Source: Clostridiales bacterium (GTDB lineage Bacteria; Bacillota; Clostridia; Lachnospirales; Lachnospiraceae). From it: DNA of 5,877 bases. The stretch is from positions 1,328 to 7,204 of the forward strand of contig DYCJ01000122.1 of assembly GCA_019418195.1 (NCBI GenBank). Reading direction: 5' to 3'. The position numbers were made by a program, and so were the translations under genes. The first letter of the stretch is position 1. The number at the start of each line of letters is the position of its first letter. Positions 1-5,877 of the stretch are shown here, piece by piece. Below the pieces are notes generated by a model. That model did not search any database, was not told the origin of the DNA, and saw only the letters and a list, made by a program, of their open reading frames with translations.

Positions 1-820
1 CCGCCATGACTGTATGCAATGCCTGAAATTCTTTATAGGAAAAGTAAATACCATGATAATCTTCCCTTTCCACCTCTGCCAGTTCCGGCTCTGCCTGCAC
101 ATAACTGCACCCATATTTCTCCGCCCTGTTTCTTAAAATGCGGGATACACTGTCTTTCTGCTGTGCTGAGATCACCGCACAGCCGGGCTTTATGATGCCG
201 GCCTTATTCTCCGCGATCTTTGTGAGCGTATTTCCGAGGATGCCCAGATGATCCCTGCTGATGCTGGCAAAAACTGCGCAGACCGTATTCTGGATGATGT
301 TCGTTGCATCCAGTTCACCGCCAAGCCCCGCTTCCAGCACCACCAGATCGCATTTCATTTCCTTAAAATACAAAAAAGCTATTGCCGTCTCTGTCTCAAA
401 GACCGTCGGGAGATCCTCTCCCGCAGCCTCAAGCCGGGCAATAGCGTTTCTTACTCTCTCTGTCAGTTCAGCGAATTTCTCTTCTGATATCCATTTCGCA
501 TCAACCTGTATCCGCTCCAGATAGGAAACCACTGTCGGTGAAACATACCGCCCGATCCTGTATCCTGCCTCACTCAATATCATCGAAGTGTATGCAAGCA
601 CAGATCCCTTGCCATTCGTTCCTGCAATATGTATGAACTTCAAGTCATCCTGGGGATTCCCAAGTTCACGCAACAGACCTCGAATCGTATCCAAGCCAAG
701 TACACTTCCGTATTTCGACATTTCGTCCAAATATACCCTTGCTTCTCTATAGGTCACGTTCTTTCGTTTCCTTTCCGTATTTAATTTCTTCCATATGTCC
801 TGTTCGCTTTTATTCTGCAT
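1..820 (-). CDS. folC: Folylpolyglutamate synthase / dihydrofolate synthase, C-terminus beyond window
   Basis: Cytoplasmic Mur-ligase-type enzyme that uses ATP to add glutamate to folates (and often to dihydropteroate) for folate retention and one-carbon metabolism. The frame is open from ATG 820 to the left edge, 273 codons; the family is about 430 residues, so about a third is missing. Visible motifs: P-loop GTNGKGS at residues 67-73, preceded by FIHIA; SPTVVSYLERIQ at 94-105, in the place of the usual SPHL segment; LEAGLGGELDATN at 162-174; and SISRDHLGILGNTL followed by KAGIIK at 186-211, where K206 matches the carbamylated lysine. In E. coli the third motif reads GLGGRLDATN, so Glu replaces Arg at 169; this position varies among Firmicutes. 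The start is uncertain: ATG 820 gives a 21-residue lead before the usual family beginning, while GTG at 757-755 (VTYREARVYL) matches the common start and has AAAGGAAA upstream. The gene is transcribed away from the GntR operon, and no functional link is evident. Confidence 0.93.
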   Translation of the reverse strand, partial: MQNKSEQDIWKKLNTERKRKNVTYREARVYLDEMSKYGSVLGLDTIRGLLRELGNPQDDLKFIHIAGTNGKGSVLAYTSMILSEAGYRIGRYVSPTVVSYLERIQVDAKWISEEKFAELTERVRNAIARLEAAGEDLPTVFETETAIAFLYFKEMKCDLVVLEAGLGGELDATNIIQNTVCAVFASISRDHLGILGNTLTKIAENKAGIIKPGCAVISAQQKDSVSRILRNRAEKYGCSYVQAEPELAEVEREDYHGIYFSYKEFQALHTVMA

Positions 821-847
821 TTTTACTTCACAAAACAGAACACGGTT

Positions 848-876
848 ATAATAGCACTAATTTTTCGGATGTACAA
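848..876 (-). promoter_or_regulatory. Putative sigma-70 promoter of folC
   Basis: Read on the minus strand, a -10 box TATTAT (848-853, five of six consensus bases) is preceded by TG one base upstream, giving an extended -10. A weak -35 box TTGTAC lies at 871-876 with a 17-base spacer. Transcription would start near 841, leaving a leader of only about 20 bases before ATG 820. Found by eye; the -35 matches only three of six bases. Confidence 0.5.
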
Positions 877-894
877 GTCTTTCTGCCGCTTCGA

Positions 895-923
895 TTGACA
901 TTATCATATAGCTGTGTTATGTT
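895..923 (+). promoter_or_regulatory. Sigma-70 promoter of the GntR-ABC operon
   Basis: A perfect -35 box TTGACA (895-900) and a -10 box TATGTT (918-923, four of six) are separated by 17 bases. The expected start site is near 930, about 60 bases before the regulator's ATG. The inverted repeat at 928-950 covers this start site. The promoter lies back to back with the folC promoter, their -35 boxes about 18 bases apart. Confidence 0.75.
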
Positions 924-927
924 TAAA

Positions 928-950
928 GTGTACTATTGATACTAGTACAC
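928..950. promoter_or_regulatory. Inverted-repeat operator, probable GntR (YtrA-type) autoregulatory site
   Basis: GTGTACTA (928-935) and its exact reverse complement TAGTACAC (943-950) flank a 7-base spacer. The repeat begins 5 bases after the -10 box and spans the predicted transcription start, so a bound dimer would block initiation or promoter clearance. YtrA-subfamily regulators are known to bind GTGTA/TACAC-type inverted repeats in their own promoters. Assignment to the adjacent regulator is inference from position and symmetry. Confidence 0.72.
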
Positions 951-989
951 GCCGAACACTTATATAGATTCAAAGAGAAGAGGAAGACT

Positions 990-1364
990 ATGATCGCCAT
1001 TGATTATCAGAGCAAACTTCCCCTTTACGAACAGATTGCAGGCCATTTTCAGGCGCTGATCCTGAGAGGTGCTCTTCCGCCCGGGAGCCAGATGCCCTCT
1101 GTCCGGTCGCTTGCCATGGAGCTTTCCATCAATCCGAACACGATACAGAAATCGTTCTCGCTGCTGGAAGCACAGGGCTACATCTATCCGGTAAAAGGAC
1201 GGGGGAATTATGTTGCAGATACTACTGCACTGGCAGAAAGAGAAAAACAGCTACTGCTGGAAGAGACAGAAGAGCTGATCAGACGTGGCAGGGAACTGGG
1301 GATCACGCGTCCTGAATACAACTCTGTCCTTGACCGACTGTACCGAGAGGGGGAAACAATATGA
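990..1364 (+). CDS. GntR-family transcriptional regulator, YtrA-like
   Basis: Short one-domain-plus-tail repressor, 124 residues, likely controlling this operon. The GntR winged helix occupies about residues 9-76: helix 1 LPLYEQIAGHFQALI, then the characteristic LPPGSQMPSVRSLA, the recognition helix region INPNTIQKSFSLLE (47-60), and the wing GYIYPVKGRGNYV (63-75). The remaining 48 residues are charged and helical (RE/EE-rich), matching the short dimerization tail of the YtrA subfamily rather than the FadR, HutC or MocR effector domains. ATG 990 is chosen because GAGAAGAGGAAG lies just upstream and the family starts here. An in-frame ATG at 936 lies inside the operator and only about 6 bases into the expected transcript, so it cannot be used. 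The stop overlaps the next ATG in ATGA, indicating translational coupling. Members of this subfamily usually govern ABC exporters induced by cell-envelope stress or antibiotics; the inducer here is unknown. Confidence 0.93.
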   Translation: MIAIDYQSKLPLYEQIAGHFQALILRGALPPGSQMPSVRSLAMELSINPNTIQKSFSLLEAQGYIYPVKGRGNYVADTTALAEREKQLLLEETEELIRRGRELGITRPEYNSVLDRLYREGETI

Positions 1365-2265
1365 TCGAACTGAAAGACCTTGACAAGACATTCAATGATA
1401 TTCACGCCGCAGACCACATAACCGGCACCATACAGGACGGTATGGTATTCGGGCTGATCGGCTCTAACGGAGCCGGAAAGAGTACGCTTCTTCGCATGAT
1501 CAGCGGTATTATCCGGCCGGATGGAGGGGAACTTCTGATAGATGGAAAACATGTGTATGAGAATCCGGAGATCAAATCCCAGATTTGTTTTCTCTCCGAT
1601 ACTCCATACTTTTTCCAGAACGCAGACCTCAGGGAAATGCGCGACTACTATGCGGCAGTCTATCCACCTTTAACAGAAAGCAGTTTGACTCCCTGACCGG
1701 TATCTTTCATCTGGATATGAAACGCAGGGTAAACTCATTTTCAAAAGGCATGAAAAAGCAGGTTTCTATCCTGCTCGGTCTGTGTGCAGGGACAAAATAT
1801 CTGCTCTGTGACGAGACATTTGACGGACTGGATCCTGTCGTCCGTCAGGCAGTAAAGAGCCTTTTCGCCGCAGAGCTTGTAAACAGGGATTTCACTCCTG
1901 TCATTGCATCCCACAATCTGCGGGAACTGGAAGATTTCTGTGACAGCATCGGGCTGCTCCATCAGGGAAAACTTCTGCTCACGGAAGACATCGACCAGAT
2001 TCGAAGCAAGATCTGCAAACTGCAGTGCGTCATCCAGAATCCGCTCCGGGAACAGGAGCTCCTGCGCAGCCTTCACGTATTGAAATCGGAACGCACAGGA
2101 TCGGTGCTCACACTCACCGTGCGCGGGGAGCGCTCGGAAGTCATGCGCATCGCAGACGCTCAGGAGCCTCTCTTTATCGAGGTCCTGCCCCTTACTCTCG
2201 AAGAAATATTTATCAGCGAAACGGAGGTAGCCGGATATGACATCAAAGATTTCTTTTTACGTTAA
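1361..2265 (+). pseudogene. ABC transporter ATP-binding protein (YtrB/BcrA-like), frameshifted
   Basis: ATPase subunit for the downstream permease. The first frame starts at ATG 1361 (GAGAGGGGG ribosome site, 7-base gap) and contains Walker A GSNGAGKST at residues 34-42. It ends at a TGA at 1694-1696. The second half is in another frame to TAA 2263-2265 and contains the signature FSKGMKKQVS (from about 1738), Walker B YLLCDETFDGLDP with the catalytic Glu, and the switch histidine in ASHNLRELEDFCD. Homology leaves the first frame at YAAVYP (CCA, 1664-1666) and resumes at FNRKQFDSL (TTT, 1669), with only CC between them, so one base is missing. The restored protein would be about 301 residues, normal for the family. 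No classic slippery heptamer is present, and each fragment alone lacks half the ATP site. SKGMKKQ instead of LSGGQ, and FLSDTPYFF where the Q-loop is expected, are typical of this subfamily. The lesion may be a true mutation or a sequencing error. Confidence 0.88.
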
Positions 2266-4378
2266 ACTGATCCGCTCGGATATCAGGCACAGAGGATGGC
2301 TTTCTGCACTTTCATGTATTGTCCTCTTTCTTCTGATGCCCGTATATACTATGCTGTACCTCAGCACCTACACAGACCGTGCCTCGGATCTGATCCTTTA
2401 TTTTCCCAGACTGCTCAACATAGGGCCTATGGGATATCTCCAGGCTGCAATTGCAGTGCTGGCAGTCCTTTCTGCCCTGACAGGCTTCAGCTACATCCAC
2501 TCCAGGGAGAAGACTGATTTCTTTCATGCCCTGCCTGTAAAGCGCACAGTGTTGTTTGGGACGACCTGGCTGTCCGGACTTCTGATCGTTCTCATCCCGT
2601 ATCTGACCTGCAGCATCCTGACCATCACAGTAGGAGCTGTGAGCAAGGGTATGACCGCGGCTCTTGTCGGGCGCTGCGCAGAAGCAGTTCTCGGCGGAAT
2701 GCTGGCATTTTTTGTATTGTACAATGCCTGTGCCTTCGCTCTCATGCTGACCGGCCGGACCGTCACGGCTCTTCTTGCCTCCCTCGCAGTGATCGTGTAT
2801 CCCTTCCTTGCACTGACTCTGGTCTCTGCACTGGAAAATGTATTTTATAATACGTTTTACAGCGATGGACTTCATCTCTCAGATAAACTGGCCGGCTATC
2901 TTTCTCCTGTCGGGCTGTTCTCGGCACTGATCTCACAAAGCAGCGCCGGTACACTCAGCTTCGCGGTCCTTGCCGCATCAGTACTTATGTCAGCCCTGCT
3001 TATCGCCGCCTCAGTGCTGGTATATCGCATTTATCCCTCGGAGACTGCCGGAACATCCATCGTCTTTCCAATTATAGCACCCATACTCAAAGTGCTCATC
3101 TGCATTCCCTCTGCGCTGTTCGTCAGTCTGATAATACAGGATCTGATGATGCTTTCCGGCAACAAATGGCTTCCTCTGTTAAGCCTGCTGGCAACGGTGA
3201 TCATCTGTGCCGTGATCGACTTTATCTATACGATGGATCTGAAGCTTCTGGTCAAGAGCTGGAAATCCTCACTTCTGTCTATTATGGGAGTCCTTGCTGT
3301 ACTCTGTTTCTTCCAGTTCGACCTGATCGGCTATGATACATACATTCCTGATGAGGAAGATGTTGAGAGCATAAGCTTCTGCCCGGATACGTTCCGGAGT
3401 TATTTTGCTTATCCAGAGTCAGAGCATGGACTGGAGCCCTCTTCCGGATATTTTGCACCGGAGGATATGACAGATACTCTTTACGCACTTGCACTGTCTG
3501 GAATTGACAACCTCGGAAAAGGATTAACTCCAAAGAATGCTTATGATACGGATGGCAGTACCGGTGACGATACTGAAGCCTGCTTCTCAGCTCTGTTTCG
3601 TTACAGGCTTTCCAACGGCCGTACCGTTAACAGACAGTACGCCCTCACATACAGCGATACCGCCGATGCTTTAAAAGAACTAATGGAAAGCCGTGAGTAC
3701 AGAAAACAGCTTTTTCCGATTTTCGAGATAGATGAAGAATCTGTTTCCTCAATCTCTCTGTCCGATATTTACAAGAAATCGGAAGAGCTGAAACTTGATA
3801 AAGAACAGATGCTCGCTCTTCTGGACGCCTATAAGACAGACGTCCTCACTGTTGACGCTGATACATTTACAGACAGCAGGTCTCTGGGCGAACTTGAGAT
3901 AAGCTTTCCGAATCCGGTCTTAAAAGAGCACGGAACCGTTACAGATGATGGCATGGTCACGTATGATACCACTGGTTTTGCTTACTATGGAGATGGAAAT
4001 TCCTTTGTTCCTCAGCTTTATCTATATCCGGAATATGAAAACACGCTCGCTCTGCTTGAAGAATATGGGTATACACCTCGCACCGAAATCGATCCCGAAG
4101 ACGTGTCGTCTATCACGCTTTATCCGGCCGGAAACGCCGCAGAGGACGGCCGCCGTGATGACCTGATCTCCCGACTCTCCGATACCGCTGTAATAAACTA
4201 TGACGAATTCAGTTCTGAAATGGACATAACTGTTACGGCACAGGAGGATATCGAACTTATTCTTTCAAGTATGGATTGCTATGCCGGGGGCATACTCGAT
4301 GACGGAAGTGTACATCCGGATTATATGGATGTACAGTTTAAAAGCGGTAATATGGCCGGCTATTCCCTGAAGATATAG
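2237..4378 (+). CDS. ABC-2-type permease with large C-terminal ectodomain
   Basis: Membrane subunit of the exporter-like ABC system, 713 residues. About nine hydrophobic segments are seen at roughly 21-44, 66-87, 104-134, 146-171, 175-198, 238-263, 278-302, 311-332 and 344-364. The motif EKTDFFHALPVKRTVLFG (91-108), between segments 2 and 3, is the conserved cytoplasmic coupling region of this permease type. Residues 365-713 are soluble, acidic and probably extracytoplasmic, with a recurring DxEDVxSIxL motif at 371-381, 498-508 and 618-628. I recall similar Lachnospiraceae proteins annotated with DUF6449, but could not check this. ATG 2237 has GGAGG at 2223-2227 (9-base gap) and overlaps the ATPase by 29 bases, so translation is probably coupled. 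No second permease follows, so it probably forms a homodimer with the ATPase. The substrate is unknown; envelope stress or antimicrobial peptide defence is an inference from the YtrA/YtrB-like partners. Confidence 0.88.
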   Translation: MTSKISFYVKLIRSDIRHRGWLSALSCIVLFLLMPVYTMLYLSTYTDRASDLILYFPRLLNIGPMGYLQAAIAVLAVLSALTGFSYIHSREKTDFFHALPVKRTVLFGTTWLSGLLIVLIPYLTCSILTITVGAVSKGMTAALVGRCAEAVLGGMLAFFVLYNACAFALMLTGRTVTALLASLAVIVYPFLALTLVSALENVFYNTFYSDGLHLSDKLAGYLSPVGLFSALISQSSAGTLSFAVLAASVLMSALLIAASVLVYRIYPSETAGTSIVFPIIAPILKVLICIPSALFVSLIIQDLMMLSGNKWLPLLSLLATVIICAVIDFIYTMDLKLLVKSWKSSLLSIMGVLAVLCFFQFDLIGYDTYIPDEEDVESISFCPDTFRSYFAYPESEHGLEPSSGYFAPEDMTDTLYALALSGIDNLGKGLTPKNAYDTDGSTGDDTEACFSALFRYRLSNGRTVNRQYALTYSDTADALKELMESREYRKQLFPIFEIDEESVSSISLSDIYKKSEELKLDKEQMLALLDAYKTDVLTVDADTFTDSRSLGELEISFPNPVLKEHGTVTDDGMVTYDTTGFAYYGDGNSFVPQLYLYPEYENTLALLEEYGYTPRTEIDPEDVSSITLYPAGNAAEDGRRDDLISRLSDTAVINYDEFSSEMDITVTAQEDIELILSSMDCYAGGILDDGSVHPDYMDVQFKSGNMAGYSLKI

Positions 4379-4430
4379 CGCCCTGACTACTGCCGCCCCT
4401 CTCCTGATAATGTAGATAATGCAAAAAAGC

Positions 4431-4484
4431 TCCGGGATGAGGAGCAGAAATATTTCTCTCAAAATTTCTGTTCCTCATCCCGGA
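4431..4484. terminator. Bidirectional intrinsic terminator between converging operons
   Basis: The 21-base arms at 4431-4451 and 4464-4484 pair completely (20 Watson-Crick pairs and one G-U on the plus-strand RNA), with a 12-base loop. The outer half, TCCGGGATGAGGA, is GC-rich. On the minus strand the hairpin is followed by GCTTTTTTGC (A-run at 4423-4428 on the plus strand), a strong U-tract terminating the dehydrogenase transcript. On the plus strand it is followed by the weaker TATTTT (4485-4490), terminating the permease operon 52 bases after its stop. Confidence 0.9.
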
Positions 4485-4533
4485 TATTTTCATATGTGAT
4501 GCCTCTCGGCACTGCCGTCGTCAAACGTACATT

Positions 4534-5682
4534 TTACATGATTTTGCGGAAGAGTTCTTTTAAATCTCCTACACTTGCATCTTTCGGGTTGCCCGGTGCA
4601 CATGCATCAGCGTATGCAGATTCTGCAAGGAACTGAAGGTCATCTTCTTTGACCGCCTCCAGTTTTGTCGGAATTCCAACATCAACAGAGAGCTGACGTA
4701 CTGCATCGATTGCAGCTTTTCTGTATTCTTCTACTGACATGTCGTCCACGCCTTTTACTCCCATTGCTCTTGCGATCTCACGGTATTTTTCTCCCGTACA
4801 GTCCGCATTGTATTCCATAACGATCGGAAGCATCATCGCGCAGGCAACGCCGTGCGGTGTGTCATATACTGCCCCCAGGGTGTGAGCCATAGAATGTGCA
4901 ATCCCAAGACCTACGTTTGAGAATCCCATGCCGGCAATGTACTGTCCCAGCGCCATGCCGTCGCGCCCTTCTTTTTCATTAGCTACCGCACTTCTTAAAG
5001 ATCTGCTGATGATCTCGATAGCTTTAAGATGGAACATGTCTGTCATCTCCCAAGCTGCTTTCGTTGTGTATCCTTCGATAGCATGAGTCAGGGCGTCCAT
5101 TCCTGTAGCAGCTGTGAGCCCTTTCGGCATAGAGGACATCATATCCGGATCTACTACTGCGATGACCGGCATATCATGAGGATCCACACACACAAATTTT
5201 CTCTTCTTCTCTACATCTGTGATCACATAATTGATCGTAACTTCAGCTGCTGTACCTGCCGTGGTCGGCACTGCGATAATTGGAACGCACGGTTTCTTTG
5301 TCGGTGCTGTCCCCTCAAGGCTTCTTACATCTTCAAATTCCGGGTTGGCGATAATGATCCCGATTGCCTTTGCCGTATCCATAGAAGATCCCCCGCCTAT
5401 TGCTATGATATAATCTGCACCCGCATCTTTAAATGCCTGCACCCCATGTTGTACATTCTCGATCGTAGGATTTGCCTTGATATCTGAATAGATTTCATAA
5501 GCAAGCTCTGCATTATCAAGTACATCTGTTACTTTCTTCGTTACTCCGAATTTGATCAGGTCAGGATCCGAGCATACGAAAGCCTTTTTGTATGCCCTTG
5601 CTTTTGCTTCAGTGGCGATCTCCTGTATTGCGCCAGCGCCGTGATGGAAACGCAGCTTTAAAGAACAGCCTTTCATCTTCAA
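4534..5682 (-). CDS. fucO: Iron-containing alcohol dehydrogenase, lactaldehyde reductase (FucO) type; native N-terminus replaced
   Basis: Group III iron-dependent dehydrogenase interconverting lactaldehyde and L-1,2-propanediol with NAD(H), as in anaerobic fucose or rhamnose use. The body matches E. coli FucO closely: NAD-binding IGGGSSMDTAKA (95-106), PTTAGTAAEVTINYVITD, KFVCVDPHD, GMDALTHAIEGY and AGMGFSNVGLG. The iron ligands D196, H200, H263 and H277 all fall at the E. coli numbers. Homology begins only at HGAGAIQEI (residue 14, near 5643). The preceding residues (MKMKGCSLKLRF) are the truncated TetR gene read in another frame, so the usual NRxxLNETxxxG start is lost. The only starts left are TTG 5682 or ATG 5676, and neither has a recognizable ribosome site. 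Expression is therefore doubtful even though the catalytic part is intact. Substrate assignment is from family resemblance; other short-chain alcohols or diols are possible. Confidence 0.88.
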   Translation of the reverse strand: MKMKGCSLKLRFHHGAGAIQEIATEAKARAYKKAFVCSDPDLIKFGVTKKVTDVLDNAELAYEIYSDIKANPTIENVQHGVQAFKDAGADYIIAIGGGSSMDTAKAIGIIIANPEFEDVRSLEGTAPTKKPCVPIIAVPTTAGTAAEVTINYVITDVEKKRKFVCVDPHDMPVIAVVDPDMMSSMPKGLTAATGMDALTHAIEGYTTKAAWEMTDMFHLKAIEIISRSLRSAVANEKEGRDGMALGQYIAGMGFSNVGLGIAHSMAHTLGAVYDTPHGVACAMMLPIVMEYNADCTGEKYREIARAMGVKGVDDMSVEEYRKAAIDAVRQLSVDVGIPTKLEAVKEDDLQFLAESAYADACAPGNPKDASVGDLKELFRKIM

Positions 5683-5877
5683 TGTAATAAAACTTATTCA
5701 CCAGTCCCTCATAGACTGTCCTGCCCTCTCCCATATGTTCAAACGACTCCAGCAGGATCTTATCGAAATACCAGTTGATCAGATCATATTTATCCTTGAA
5801 ATTGCGGTAAAATGTCTGACGCGTAGTTCCACATTCCTCAACAATCTCTTTCACTGTGATCTTTTCCACCGGCATCT
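5609..5877 (-). pseudogene. TetR/AcrR-family regulator, truncated and joined to fucO; N-terminus beyond window
   Basis: The visible frame enters from the right edge and reads EKITVKEIVEECGTTRQ, then TFYRNFKDKYDLINWYF, a complete TetR helix-turn-helix of the DhaS-like type (normally PLDKITVKEIVxxxGVNRQTFY). It continues into the first ligand-domain helices (ESFEHMGEGRTVYEGLVNKFYYIEDERLFFKAAF). TetR-like sequence ends at about 5648. The next 12 residues (PSRRWRNTGDRH) are fucO read in the wrong frame, ending at TGA 5609-5611. Such regulators are usually 180-200 residues, so about 100 residues of the ligand-binding/dimerization domain are missing. The ATG at 5875-5873 is probably internal, because the family normally has some 15-20 residues before this point. 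It lies on the same strand as fucO and was probably its regulator; that link is inference. Confidence 0.8.

Noticed and set aside
868..878. TGTACA near the folC -35 region as a second GntR half-site
   Set aside because: It shares only the TGTAC core, has no paired arm at the right spacing, and six-base matches occur by chance.
248..939. Small plus-strand open frames across the folC region
   Set aside because: The minus strand encodes clear FolC motifs throughout 1-820; these frames overlap each other, carry no domains and lack ribosome sites.
936..989. Upstream in-frame ATG giving an 18-residue longer GntR protein
   Set aside because: It lies inside the operator, about 6 bases after the predicted transcription start, with no ribosome site; the family start and a good ribosome site are at 990.
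1208..1552. 114-codon minus-strand frame across the GntR/ATPase boundary
   Set aside because: It is antisense to both the regulator tail and Walker A, which are convincingly coding on the plus strand.
1661..1700. Programmed -1 frameshift in the ATPase
   Set aside because: No X-XXY-YYZ heptamer in the right frame, no internal Shine-Dalgarno at a suitable distance, and such recoding is not known for this family; a one-base deletion or error is simpler.
2312..2875. 187-codon open frame on the minus strand
   Set aside because: It is antisense to the permease membrane domain. Its translation is low in hydrophobic order, rich in Q/H/C/R and unlike any protein, as expected for a shadow frame.
4507..4517. 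CGGCACTGCCG palindrome just after the dehydrogenase stop
   Set aside because: Only three pairs remain once a loop is allowed and no T-run follows; the 21-base hairpin next to it explains termination.
5029..5487. 152-codon plus-strand open frame within the dehydrogenase
   Set aside because: Antisense shadow of strongly conserved FucO sequence; its product is Cys/His/Arg-rich and unstructured, with no ribosome site or promoter seen.

Overview
The window looks like chromosomal DNA of a low-to-mid GC Gram-positive anaerobe, most likely a gut Clostridia of the Lachnospiraceae type. This is judged from the protein flavours: a YtrA-type GntR regulator with a YtrB/BcrA-like ATPase, a large ABC-2 permease with a long C-terminal ectodomain, and a FucO-type lactaldehyde reductase with a DhaS-like TetR. 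No database search was possible, so the taxonomy is inference.

Layout: (1) Positions 1-820, minus strand, hold the N-terminal two thirds of a folylpolyglutamate/dihydrofolate synthase (folC), cut by the left edge. (2) Positions 821-989 are a divergent promoter region: a minus-strand promoter for folC, and a good plus-strand promoter followed by a clean inverted repeat that fits a GntR operator. (3) Positions 990-4378, plus strand, are a tight three-gene operon: a 124-residue YtrA-like regulator, an ABC ATPase overlapping it by 4 bases (ATGA), and a 713-residue permease overlapping the ATPase by 29 bases. The regulator probably represses its own operon until a membrane or cell-envelope signal releases it. 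(4) Positions 4431-4484 form a long perfect hairpin serving as a shared terminator between the converging operons. (5) Positions 4534-5877, minus strand, hold an iron-dependent alcohol dehydrogenase of the FucO type, preceded by the first part of a TetR regulator.

Two genes carry lesions. The ATPase reading frame is broken by loss of one base near 1667-1668, although both halves are well conserved and together give a full-length protein. The TetR gene runs straight into fucO at about 5641-5650: the C-terminal half of TetR, the intergenic region, and the start and ribosome binding site of fucO are absent, and the apparent first 12 residues of the dehydrogenase are out-of-frame TetR sequence. 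Each may be a true mutation or an assembly error; the sequence alone cannot decide.

No tRNA, rRNA, CRISPR array, insertion sequence or phage gene was seen. The least described element is the permease ectodomain, which appears to consist of three tandem related modules.
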